Assembly (NCBI GenBank): GCA_035048485.1 | Contig: CM068587.1 | Span: 50,908,501 to 50,972,500 of the forward strand | DNA from: Pteria penguin | Taxonomy: Eukaryota > Mollusca > Bivalvia > Pterioida > Pteriidae | DNA: 64,000 nt | Direction of reading: 5' to 3' | Shown here: piece after piece, positions 11,261 through 22,773 of the stretch | Position numbering within the stretch: position 1 is the stretch's first letter | Layout of the letters: each line of letters starts with the position of its first letter | Notes under the pieces: model-generated | The model's input: only the letters and a program-made list of their open reading frames with translations | Databases searched by the model: none | What the model was told of the DNA's origin: nothing | Translations under genes and position numbers: made by a program

Positions 11261-11817
11261 AGTTTATAGCGACGTCAGGAAGAAACAAACTTGTTATTGC
11301 AGCAAATACTACACGCTTTTCATACCTCGAAAATTTACCCTCTATACTGATACCTTTTCTGTTGTCTTTACCGTCAAGCCGGTGGTATTGGAACTTCCTC
11401 TTGGAGATTATCTTGGTGACATGACCATTACGGACGAAGTACCGAGAAAAGTTGTCCTGGCACTGGTGGACCTAAACATTACGCCTTTGTTACCAAAGAC
11501 CAAGATGGAATAAGCACCCCACGTTGCAAGATCAAGAGATAACATTAGATTATAAAATGCTTTAGCAATCAACTATGACAACAAAGGTCTCCAAGGATAT
11601 AAATGCTTACGTAACAGTGAAATACGCATTAATTCTCCAGAAACAATAACACCATGGGCATCGTCACGCGAACAGAAGAATAGTATACATTCGTATTCGA
11701 TAAAAGGGTCCTTCGTACCATATGGCATGTGACTACTTTGATTGTTACGTATATTGTAACTTTGTGTTATATACATATTAACGTGGATTCATGAATGTTT
11801 TAATGTGTATTTGTAAT
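11261..11817 (+). CDS. Unidentified ORFs with a poly(A) signal; possible terminal exon
   Basis: From 11,261 to 11,512 one plus frame is open for about 83 codons without an initiator, ending ...LLPKTKME-stop. It contains LELPLGDYLGDMT and VVLALVDLNITPL, which read like real protein. A candidate acceptor TTGTTATTGCAG precedes 11,304. A second open stretch, about 11,553-11,731, encodes ETITPWASSREQ and ends at TGA in another frame. AATAAATAT at about 11,813-11,821 is a good polyadenylation signal. I do not recognise the protein. It could be the end of a gene driven from the 9.3-kb or 10.9-kb TATA boxes, or a decayed retro-sequence. Low certainty. Confidence 0.3.
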
Positions 11818-11839
11818 AAATATACGTAACATCGAATGT

Positions 11840-14800
11840 GTTTTCTTTTATTTTTCTATCTGATTTACCAGATAAAGATACCATTTTCATATGTACTCAT
11901 TGAAGCATGACCAAAATATCTATGATATTGAGTACCGTGACAACTGTTCCTCATTTGAAAAAAAAATCATCGAGGTGAAAAGATGTATCCCTGCTTCGTC
12001 TGTGACAAATCTTCCATTTGGCCTCACGAATAGGCATGTCAAAAGGAATGGCATGTAGCAGCAGCAGCAGCAGCAACAGAAGGATTTCGCCTTTAAGCAC
12101 CCATTTCTAACCAGTGGACGGACATCCTGTGTTAAAATGTTTGTAACGCCTGATCTTCGAGAATGTTAGAGGGTAGTCACCATAGAATCTTGTCGGTCAT
12201 TGCCATCAATCAGAATCTTTATCACATTAAAGATCCGAAAAAAAAGAAAGGAAATTGTCATTAGTGGGTCCTCTTCAACAAGTCGATGGGGAAACAAGAG
12301 GTCATAACTTGGGCTCACCAAATGTATCCCGAAAACCATCAGCACGTGATGAGACAGTTCCAAGCAGCTACGTCTAAGCCTTATGGCTTTTATATGCGAT
12401 CGATATTAAACCTCTGATACTGTTTTTTCAACGCTGCCTCATAGGATAACTCTGTCCCAGTGCGCATGTGTACTAATGACTGTATAAAAGAAAAGTCTAA
12501 GGAAAACAACAGTCATTTGCAAATGGACAATGGAATTGAGCCGACCTGTTCTGAAGGGTTTTGACAGCAGACATAAAGAGAATAGGTGTTGAGCATATGA
12601 GAAAAGAACCGAGAACGTCATCCCCTGACCCACAGCAACTTTAGCTACGATTGAATTTTTCACTTACAATATGAAAATAATAATGCCATGCACTTAAACG
12701 TTATCGCTTACGTATATGATACAAGATAAGACTGTGGCAGAAATCGTATATAATGTTTTTATTAAATACTAGTACGTTGTATACATATAAGCGCATGCGA
12801 AATACAGTACGGAATATGCCATAAGTATACATAACATTTAAAGCAGTTATCTTTCTTGCATCAATAACATTATATTTAACATTTGTGCATATAGATGGTA
12901 ATCATTAAAAGAATATTCTTTTTATAGTAGATATTGATTTCTAATTCTTCTATTTTTATGAGAAAGGCAATAGTCTTGAATACCACAGAAACTTAAGATA
13001 CATAGACAAACCTAAATAATTGAAAATTGTATATAGATGACATAAGAAGATGCCTTTCATGCAATCTGGAAACTCAAAAGTTTAAGCAATATTTACCTTA
13101 AATGTCCTAATATGATGTAAATTATATCATTGTGTATGAGCAATGACACTCGTTATATCTGAAACGATGTTAAACGACGTTAATTCGAAAGTATACTTCA
13201 GAACAAAGATATTTTATTACACAAAGAACGGGTATAACCAGGGATACAAGAAAGCAATTATGTATATTTACCAAGAGTACAAGCTGCATCCGTTGAAAAC
13301 ATATTGTCTTTAAATCTTTATATCTAAATCAAAAAGAATTTTTAAACATTTCACGTTACAGTCAATGTCTCAACCCTTCCTTATCCGCTACAATGAATAT
13401 GTAGGCTTTAGTCAATTGAATTATCACATGATTGATATAAATAGGTTAAAGTGCACTGTAGAACCAAGAATATGAAATACAAGTATTTTAGTGAAGCACT
13501 TTTGACCCAGACACTCTGTTCTCTCTGACGTATTTCCGTTCCGAAAAGAAATGCTGTCGTATATCAAACTCTTATCATCACTATTTTACGATATCTTATC
13601 GTAATCTTGTTGATTGCCTGTTGTGTATTTTTAGATTGTGGTGAAATCTGCAATTAGATAAACAAAGCGGGCTAAAATACCATTTGCATACTATTTTTTA
13701 ATCCGAGTGTTAATAAAATTCAGTGAGACAGACATTGGAAGATATATACGTATAATCATTAGTGCATCTTATGGGCATTTACATAACTAATATCTCGTCA
13801 TTGCTGTTCAAAGCCGAAACTGTGGAAATTCAAAGTATACATATATGAAGAGAAAACTCATGTCTAAATGTAAATAAAAGTAAAAGCCAAAGACCCAATC
13901 TACGGACATGAGGGGGACCATAATAGGAACAATTATATAGGTATAAAATAAGAACAAAATGAAAACAATCCTGGATTCTCATTCAACGTTTCCGGAAAAT
14001 TTCGGCTATAAGCGGAATATCCGGAATTTAATTTGGTGCTGTTTTCATAAATTGTAAATTTCAAAAGTAAAGAAATATTGCGGAGCGGGTAATGGAAATT
14101 AGAACCGACGGGGACGGGAGGACTTTTATTACAGTATAAGCATAGTCAACGATAGAAAGTGGAAACATCGTCCAATAATGAGATCCGGAAGATTGATTTT
14201 CTCCTATCAGTTAGTCGTACCCTCTGTTTTCATATCATACTACTCTCTGTTGCAATTTTGTGTTGTTCTTGTTTAACATACTTAAACGTTGGCGTAAATG
14301 GGGGCCGAGTTGTACAGGAACTTGTCCTTGTATTACCGTTTGGATAAGATAGTATAAGATAGAGCCAATTTTACCTTGGTATATATGGACCCAGATTTTT
14401 TGTAAAGTTTCGTGTCAAAGTAGAATTCTAGGAAAATGGATCAAAACAACAATTAAAAGAGAAGACATTAAGCCCAGGTGTATGACACAAATCACAAAGG
14501 ACATGCACATAAAACATGAGAGTAGTCAAATAAACGCATAAAATATTCGATTAAACTGCACTTACGATACCGACTTAGGATGCTCAATTGAAGTAACAAA
14601 CGCCACTCAGTTGGTGTAGTTTACCGGTTTAGGATTGCCTACCTTCCCACTCACCGCAAAGCAATAGAATTAAATGACACACATTTAAGAAATTTATAAA
14701 TCGCACATAAATATCATCCATCAAAACCGTGACGGCATTACATAACTAAGTACAAATACAATATTTATAATATTGTTTGTTTAAGACAAATCCAGATGTA

Positions 14801-15030
14801 GCCGAAGTACAGAGGTAATAGAGACAACAACTTGGTTTTGATTAAGTCATGAGCCAGAGAGATAATTAGTGTCGAAAAATCAAAAGTAGAAACGTGATTA
14901 GCTTTAAACTTTCTCAACCGGATTTTTTCAATGACCTCGCTAGAATTAAAGTAAGATAATCTTGATATGGCGTCAAACAACAACAACAAAAAAACAACAT
15001 TTTTAAAAATCCATATTTCTTTTGTTACAG
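11840..15030. other. Long AT-rich intergenic or intronic stretch
   Basis: Contains a short (CAG)n run at about 12,055-12,076 and, on minus at about 14,550-14,620, a copy of the dispersed repeat with CGATACCGACTTAGGATGCTC (see 29,067). No convincing exon or promoter was found. The open frames are short and lack codon bias. Confidence 0.4.
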
Positions 15031-17702
15031 ATGTCCTTGACAGTACTGCTACCAATCGTGATATTTATTTGCCAGTGTGGTTTAATGGTGTATTCCAAAC
15101 CAGATCTCTGTGGATATCAACGATGTATTGAAGGTGTCACGTTTTGCTTTGACGACAGGTGCAGATCGTGTGCAGACCTGTACAATACCACATATGGATG
15201 TCAAAATTCAAAATACCACCAAAAGTGCTTCAAATTTTGTAAAGGTGATTCAAATATCAACTCCTGTGTGTGCAGCGACCACCTTTCTTAGATCCTTTTT
15301 AATTACATTTACCTCCATTAATTAAAAGCGCCCTGTGTGAAGTGACCACTACTAATTTTCAAACTGTAATTCCTTCTGAGGTAAACACCACGATTACATC
15401 TTTAGCTTTACTACTTAGATATGTACTTCGTTTGGGTATTTCAACACTATCATCTCATACATTGATCTATATTTGGTCTCTATTTACAACTTTGAAAAGA
15501 TAGCCCCTCCTTCATATTTGTATATGTGTGTTCATAAAAAGAAACAGTATCGTTGTAAATAATTCTTTAGAGCAAGAACAGCGTGCAGCCTTTCAGCGGG
15601 AAAAAGCAGTAAACCAGTCATGGATAAAGAATCTAGAAAATATCCACAGAACAACTGCCCTTAACAGAAATGCAAAAACGAGTGACAACAATAACAAGAC
15701 CACTCAAACCCAATGTGACTCATGGATTACAAAATGTAGGTAGTCATCAATTTAAGATTGACTAAATGTAATATATGGTAACTGCTATGAAAAGTATGCA
15801 ATTAGATATGATGAATTAAAGAAGGAGGGAAAATTTGAGATATTTTCGAAGAAAATAACGAGTTTGTTGTATCAAATGACTCTGATGCACCGTTATTTTA
15901 CATGTTTAAACTGTTCCATACCAAACATTCATCTAAATAAACGGCTGGAATTTGTCTATGAAACGAAAAATTTTGCTTTTTTTTTAGTTTAGTCAGGTTT
16001 ACAGGTAAAATGACTCCAAATAAAAATATTCAGTTTTAAAAAAGAGCTTATGTTTATTTTTAGTGAATATTCAATGTATCATGAAAATACTAACTCCATT
16101 ATCATTGCTCTCTCTTAACATTTGTAGTTTTGGTGTATGTGCTGGCGTTTCCTCTTTGTGGAATCCTTATGTCGTTCCTATGGATACTGTTAAAAGTTTG
16201 GAAAACAAGGTATACAAAAAATAATAATATATATAGAAAACCACATCTGATATATATTCAATTTATATATTAAAAAAAAAATAATTTTATGTAATTGCAA
16301 ATTTTTCTAGTTCTGCTTACAGGTCTCTTGGTTTGTAGTTGTGTCAGTTTCTGTACAGTTTTCTTCTACTTTCATCACATAATGTCAATGTTGAAATATG
16401 TTAGTATAGTCTATGTATGTTTTAGGCATTTCATGACTGGAGTGGCTAGCCAATGAGGAGATGTCTAATCATACTCAACACCTTCTCTAAACTATGATTT
16501 TCAGGGATCCAACTGTGTTGGCGTGTGGTTAGTGTCACTGGAGAGAACAATCGATAAATTCGTACTGTACAGTAGAAAAAGATACATGAAATATTGTAAT
16601 GCTTACAAATCTATTAATCCGATGTGGCTCAATGGGTGGCAAGGCGATCTGGGTTCGACTCCTGCTGTGAACATTCCAGTGTTCTGTCCTGCCGAGACAG
16701 TAAAAACCGAGGTACCGTGTCATGGTAGGCGTGGCACGTAAAAGATCCCTCACTGCAATGGGTAGGTCGGTTGCAAAGATATAAATGTCTATGCAATGCA
16801 TTAGGTAGATGGCGTCTCTATATACGTGATATATATATCATGGTATTTATGACAAATTTAATATTATATTCTATCTATTCATTGATGTGTATTTATATTT
16901 TATTGTTTATATAGTAGGCGCAGATGTAACAGCAAAGTTACACTGGGTAAGTTAAAACGCCAAGAAATATTGTATCATGTATTGAACACGGTGCTTGTCA
17001 ATCTACATAGCGAGGGAAACTGGAAGCAAATTCAAATAGTAAAACGTTACATCTTGTAAATATTGCAGTAGAATGGGATAAACAAACATTATTTGATTGG
17101 TTCCAAGGGTATACTATGGTTAAACCTTCAGAAATCACTGTTTTGCATGTGCTTGTTCTGTTACCAACTGCATAAAGTTTTACAATATTAAGATTAGAAA
17201 CCATAAAGCACTATACGTTTATCCCATAAATATGTCTACAGGTAAATGATTGAGAAGTTCATAGATTTCTAATCTGCGTTACTGTAAAACGATCGATTGC
17301 TTCTTGCTTCAATGTTGCGAGAATGACCGACATATAGTTCAAAGCAACATAAAACCTCTCCCAAAACAAATCAAACCATACGTGCGCTGTTAAAGCTGGA
17401 TAATCCTCATGTCATTAGATCTGATTTTTTTTTTTTTTTTTTTTTGAGATTCTGAGAATGCTTCACTGGAGACAACTAAGGATGAAAAACCAGATGACGG
17501 TATCACACATGAAAAGGCTGCTCTTACCGATTCCGACACAAGAGAATCTAGAAGGGAATCTCCAATTTCGTCACGGAGAAGTAAGGTTGAGGAAAAGAGA
17601 AGCTTGCTTATTGGTATACCGCCTCAAAATGACTGTGATGATCAACAGCAAGCCGAACATTGTGAACAAAGCATCGTTTGCCAAGAAACTAGTCTAAAGT
17701 AG
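15031..17702 (+). CDS. Small cysteine-rich single-pass receptor-like protein, five exons, apparently complete
   Basis: Model: 15,031-15,244, 15,571-15,735, 16,128-16,209, 16,915-16,946 and 17,449-17,702 (stop TAG). All introns are GT-AG and phases agree (1, 1, 2, 1), giving 248 residues. Residues 1-22 are a signal peptide. The ectodomain has eight cysteines at 27, 32, 39, 44, 47, 57, 66 and 70, and sequons at N52, N86 and N113. Residues ~127-148 form a membrane helix followed by K, K and RRR (stop-transfer). The 84-residue tail is polar with paired basics and ends VCQETSLK. C-x2-C and the final C-x8-C-x3-C resemble the compact TNF-receptor domain of BCMA/TACI. TNFR kinship and TRAF coupling are inference. 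ATG 15,031 follows a TTACAG acceptor directly, so a non-coding first exon probably lies upstream. Paralogues are at 19.7, 52.8 and 60.7 kb. Confidence 0.72.
16618..16850 (+). mobile_element. tRNA-derived SINE, family A, diverged, in an intron of the 15.0-17.7 kb gene
   Basis: GATGTGGCTCAATGGGTGGC replaces the A-box region and GGGTTCGACTCC the B box. The body GACAGTAAAAACCGAGG and GGCACGTAAAAGATCCCTCA matches the 41,674 copy. It lies wholly inside the intron 16,210-16,914. Confidence 0.85.
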
Positions 17703-17875
17703 CTAAGTCATCTTCGGATTTTGTAAATGTTTAAGCTTTTTCTTAGTATCGTTTGGAGAATTTACAAACAATAAGTCTATGTCTGTAAAAGGCATATAAC
17801 TGTATACAATCCAAGTACATAGTTTACGCTATGCTTATACCATGCTTGTAACAGGATGTAATTATTAGACCTGCT

Positions 17876-17878
<3 letters not shown>

Positions 17879-17932
<54 letters not shown>
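17879..17932. repeat. (GA)n microsatellite
   Basis: About 27 GA units with one AAAG interruption, 180 bp beyond the stop codon of the receptor-like gene. Confidence 0.95.
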
Positions 17933-18224
17933 TTGGGGTGTTTTTTTACTTGGATGGTGAACACCAAGGTTGATTTTTGGTCTCAGTAGTAGACTAAACT
18001 TTCATTTGGAACACTCTTCTGTCGGGTGTATTTTTCATTTGCAAGCAGAATGTAGGAGAGTAGGCGAAAAGTAATGTTTGTACAATGGAGTGTGCAGTAC
18101 CTAATAGAGGTGAACAGATGTAAATGTGCACATAACACACACTGACACAAACAAAACATATACAGATCATACATATTATACAAATGCGTACATAACACAC
18201 ACAAAACATTCAATTTAATATTTA

Positions 18225-18400
18225 CCAATATATTGAATTTGTATATTACAATATGTTTAGCAATGTTTTTGCTTCTTATAAAATCAAATATTGAGCAATA
18301 TGTTTACTTTGTATAATATCAAATATTCAGCAACATCTTTGCTTTGTGTAATATTTTATGCTTAGCAATATTTTGTCTTGAATATAAATACCATAATCAG
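18225..18400. repeat. Degenerate ~55-60-bp tandem repeat
   Basis: Three to four units of the form TTTAGCAATgTTTTtGCTTtgTATAA.ATCAAATATT, near 18,250, 18,300, 18,330 and 18,365. AT-rich, non-coding. Confidence 0.55.
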
Positions 18401-19720
18401 AAACAAGTATTTTGATTGTCACTAAAATGTCATTTACCTCTAAATTCATTATAAATTAAATCTTCTTGGCTGAAATGAATGGATAGAAGATGTTAATGTC
18501 TATTCTTAGTTCTCTATATTTTCAAATTGTGAACATTTTATATTTCAAAAGACATCTTGTCATGATTTCTCTTTTTAATAAGGAGTTTAATAATTAACAT
18601 TTGACATCTACATTGGATAATTTCAAAATGTTCAATGTCTCATCACTACTAAAATCATTTTAAATTTTCATTACAATCACATTTCAACGTTTAAGGAAGA
18701 GAATACTCGAAGGATGATTGTATTTGTGTTATAATAGTAAAGAACTATAAATATATGTATGCAATAAAAATCTTTTTAATGCTTTATTCTCGTTATCTCT
18801 CTAGTAGTTTATTCAGTTGTATCTATCGTTAAAGAGTGGTTCAAATATCTGTACAGCAGTTGGATTTATTATTCACCAAACGTATATATAAAGCATCTAG
18901 GTGGTGAAAATTGTGTATGTCGACAGACACGTCTATGATAGTAAAGCGACATTGGTATTATGCGTCCTTGTGCCCGATATCCTCTTTTTCCTTTACTGAT
19001 TTGTTTCATCGTGTTAATTTTAATGCAGATATCAGATGTACTGTTTGTGCATAAACCGATATAGACATATACTCACTTAAATAATATAATAAAAAGATGT
19101 TGTGTATGATTGTCTACGCAGATAAATTAATGATTTGAGGTAATTAATTCGAATCGATTAATCAATAAATGTCTTTTTTTTCTTACCAGGACTTCTATAT
19201 CCATGTTTTTCATCTGGCTGATGTGATTGGTGAAATGTCCTTTTGCTTTTTAAAGTTTTGTTGAAACTCCTCTCTTTTTCATCTATTTGAATAATATGTA
19301 ATAGATTTGCTTATGGCGTACCTTACAGAATCTACGGGGTAACCTAGCAATGGCATGGAACTTGAACTTGACGTATTCTATTCTTTCATATGACAGAATG
19401 TATATTGCATGATATTGAAGAAGCGTACGGTTATTGACATATATTGCATTTAGAACCATCATAGGATGCTTGGTTCAGAACCGAAAGGTTGGAGGGGGGG
19501 GGGGGGGTCAATTAAGTGTATGTAAAGCGTAACTTAAGTGTGTTGAAGAAGTAACACTATGTTTTACTACTTTGTTTAGTAAGAGATATAAAGTAACCCA
19601 GTTTTCTTATCAAAGCATTATACTATATCTAATTTAAACGTTAAATAAATAACGGACATAAACACATATTTGTGGAGATTAATACAAATATCTCTTATAT
19701 TACAGATCAAAAACCATTAC
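18401..19720. other. AT-rich stretch, no firm feature
   Basis: A G-homopolymer at about 19,494-19,506 is the only simple repeat. On minus, a weak exon-like piece ends at about 19,189 with a good donor (CTG|GTAAGA). It is open in the frame needed after the cysteine exon at 19,721, but it lacks a polypyrimidine tract, so I do not call it. Confidence 0.35.
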
Positions 19721-20320
19721 CTATACAGAATGTAACACATTCCCTCAGTGTATCTATAATATAACAGCCATACTCCGTGTCACGAAAGTCCGAGCATCTG
19801 CATCGGTTGTCAAGGCATATCTGGTATCCAGGTATACGCAATTCCTGTCCGCAGATTGGTACAGAGAAGGCCAATATGTCATAGTAATACAATCCTGTCA
19901 CTAACAAGACACACTGGAATCAACGTGAAACTCTCATAACTCTACATTCTAATCTGCACATAGCACTTTAAAAATATACCCCTTAATTCATGGATATTTG
20001 ATCTGGCCTCATTGTGAAGTCATATTATGTAGGTCATTCTACCTTTAAACGTAGATGTGTATAAATAAAACGTGTCGAAAAGATAGAGACTTGCTCAATA
20101 TACGGATTTTTAGTTTTAAAGAATATAAAAGTATTATTATACAAACAGACCAATGCATATATCGTTCACAGATTTCAATGAATCTAAAATTTTGTTCCAC
20201 CATTATCAATATCAGGAATAAAATGGCAGTACATACACATTTTGATAAATGACTCTTGTAAAAGAAGTAAACGTAAAAATAAGATGTCGTAGAACTTACA
20301 ATATTATATAAAAAAAGCAT
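19721..20320 (-). pseudogene. Cysteine-rich receptor-like paralogue, partial (leader micro-exon + cysteine exon)
   Basis: On minus, a 21-base first exon (20,320-20,300, ATG then MLFLYNI, followed by GTAAGT) joins in phase 0 to an exon at 19,913-19,721 that starts after TTCCAG and ends before GTAATG. Joined, they give a hydrophobic signal peptide and then one cysteine domain: CGQE, GYQICLDNRC, CSDF, EYGC, LRECVTFC. Compared with its paralogues, ELC is ELR (one cysteine lost) and the residue between CR and CSD is missing. Spacer, transmembrane and tail exons are not convincingly found downstream on minus before the 15.0-17.7 kb gene, which lies tail-to-tail with it. Either a truncated relic or a short secreted form. 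Confidence 0.55.
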
Positions 20321-20347
20321 TTACGTATGATAAAGGGCTCTTAGACT

Positions 20348-20349
<2 letters not shown>

Positions 20350-20400
<51 letters not shown>
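20350..20400. repeat. (GT)n microsatellite
   Basis: About 25 GT units, roughly 95 bp left of the Ngaro element boundary. Confidence 0.95.
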
Positions 20401-20401
<1 letters not shown>

Positions 20402-20493
20402 CTACTATCTATTTCAACTTGACCCTTAAGAGTTCTATGTGTTTTAACGGACAATTTGACTTTTTCCACTGCCACTGCTAATGCCATCACAAG

Positions 20494-20701
20494 ATAAATA
20501 CAGGTTTATTATCAAATAAAACTTTTATGATAAACTTGCGTACAAATTCGTGTTCATTCGGGTGCCAGAATTTCCGTAAATTTGCATCACATTCAATTAA
20601 AATTATCAGCCAATCAAATTGATGCATTTTTAGCTCATTATCATATATTGTTTACATTTTGGGAGTGCTGTACCTTTTGTAATTTTCTCAGGAAAAAGTT
20701 A
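20494..20701 (+). repeat. Ngaro split direct repeat A1
   Basis: Begins ATAAATACAGGTTTATTATC and ends GAGGAAAAAGTTA-like. It matches A2 at 27,304-27,511 over its full length with a few substitutions and one-base gaps. Confidence 0.9.
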
Positions 20702-20893
20702 TCTTTTTGAAGAATTATATTCTAAGTAGTTGATTGCATATCTTTCTCTAACTCAGTGAGCGCAAGGTTAGTAGATTTAATGTGAATCTTGATCTATAAT
20801 CGCCTTTCAACCTGATTGAAAACTTTTCTAGTTGCTCGAAGCTCGAGAACTCGGGTGCAGACTGCATAGCCATAGGCCACGAAGTGATAGACG

Positions 20894-21427
20894 ATGGCCC
20901 CTCTCAGAGTAGTCCTAATCGGCCACTCCTTTATTCGTCGTTTAAGAGATTATATGAACAGTTATTCCGATGAATATAATCTTCGTCTTAATGCAGACGC
21001 CTTTCAGGTTTCCTGCATAGCCAGAGGAGGCCTTACAATGTCGAAATTATTTCGGCTTCAAGAATTTACACATATTCAAGGAAGTCCTCACATTGTATTT
21101 CTCCAAATAGGAGGTAATGACTTTAGTAGCAGTGCTCCCAACATCCACAAGATAGCTTGTGATATATTGAACTATGCGAAATTCCTCATTTCGGGTTGTG
21201 AAGTCCATCATGTTATTATAGGTCAAATTCTAAGAAGGAATACGAATTCGAATACTTTGTTTAATGCTAATGCTGTGAAATTGAACAAAGTTTTGATGCT
21301 TATGACTAAAGATCTCACGAAGATATCGTAGATTCTGGGCATCATTGGACTACCACGCTCCCGATGGTGTCCACATTCGTAACGGCATTAAAAGTGCAGT
21401 ATTACATGCTGACTATTATATGACATA
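20894..21427 (+). pseudogene. Ngaro SGNH/GDSL-type hydrolase ORF, one frameshift
   Basis: ATG at 20,894 opens 145 codons. The N-terminus VVLIGHSFIRRL holds the SGNH block I serine (S12). FLQIGGNDF (near residue 75) is block III with the Gly-Asn pair. The first frame stops at 21,331, but another frame from about 21,320 continues with FWAHHW and DGVHIRNG, the block V Asp-His pair that completes the Ser-Asp-His triad, ending at TGA 21,425-21,427. All catalytic residues are therefore present, separated by one frameshift. Such hydrolases occur as accessory proteins in Ngaro elements; their role in transposition is unproven. Its position 5' of gag is worth noting. Confidence 0.8.
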
Positions 21428-21684
21428 AGTCATAATCTAGGTATATCTATCGCGTTATAATTATGTATGGCCAAACTATTTCTCACATTTATAAACTTAG
21501 GTTTCAAGTTCCTTAAGATTAATATGGAGCTAACAGTAATAAGTCAAGTATTAAAGAAAAAATTTCTGACTTTATCTTGACAAATTTTAAATGATGTTAT
21601 GGTATTTCATTCACCCTCTGTTGTTTAGGTGCAATTTGCCATGTACATCTGTCATTCAGTGAGCTTATGACCACTCCGATGATA

Positions 21685-22110
21685 TATGTAATGTGAGTTT
21701 GTGCTCACAGCTAAACTCTTTCATTGGTTTGAGTACATACATGTGTATTGAGTTTGTGCTCTTACACTTTCATATTGATACAGTATAGGAGTTTGTGCTC
21801 ATATATACTAATGTTACCGGTGTGAAATTTGGCTATTGGTTGCCTTCTATTACCATTCTGACTGAGTTTGTGCTCATAAGTCTCAAGTCTATGCAACGAG
21901 TTTGTGCTCTAAAGCTAGACTTTATATATTTCTTTCTTCATATATTGTGTCATCTGTAACGAGTTTGTGCTCTTACTAATGAGATGACATATTTCATGAG
22001 TTTGTACTCTTGAAACTAACATAGTTTGAATTAAAGGGCGCTTATTTATGCTTGCTTTCAATGTAGTTTAGTACAGAATGTAAAAGTTTTGTGCTCGTAC
22101 ATCTACACAC
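21685..22110 (+). repeat. Interspersed GAGTTTGTGCTC motif array
   Basis: The dodecamer GAGTTTGTGCTC or a one-base variant recurs at about 21,692, 21,759, 21,789, 21,863, 21,898, 21,960, 21,998 (GAGTTTGTACTC) and, degraded, 22,088, with irregular 30-75-bp spacing. Its ends GAG...CTC are self-complementary. It lies between the hydrolase and gag-like ORFs of the Ngaro element, where no protein is encoded. Confidence 0.8.
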
Positions 22111-22773
22111 ATGTATGTCTGTCACAATTTAACTCTTATACTATGCAAGTTGTATGCTCAGATACTTCTTCTGAGTTGTGCCTGTATTTAATTTATATAA
22201 ACTCAAATTCTTCATCTTGATTGATATGGTGAAATATTCAAAGTCCTACCTTATGACCATTCTAGAGGTTTGTCTCAAGTACTTCATATTTCTTGTAACT
22301 TATATTCATCTATACATACATGTATATATGTATGGAATAGAATACAATACAACGAATTGTATATCTCTCATGCATTTAACATCACTATGCAGTTTCATGG
22401 GTTTGAGTACCCTTTTCTGTACTATTAAGTAACAGTTTTTAATATTGTGATTTGGATCTCCAATACAGAATTTTTGTATGAGTTGCACTCACATTTGCCT
22501 TTTATGTGTAAATTATATAACCATTCTACATGTACTTGGTGTGGCATACCTAATGGTATTCATATCTTGAAAAATGTATGCCTACCTAGTAAGTTGCTCA
22601 ATCTGAGCATGTACAGTTATGATACATTATGTCATTTTGCCAAAGCATTAATGGTTATTTTGTGTGCTACTGCTAGGGCACGCAGGTACTGTGTTCCAAC
22701 ACTGTCAAGTGGGCAAGATGTACTCATTAGTGTAATATCCTTTTACTAAATGCATCTAACCATTTTGTAGATC

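Noticed and set aside
15110..15325. Second plus frame of 71 codons within exon 1 of the receptor-like gene
   Set aside because: Out of frame with the cysteine domain and without paralogue conservation.
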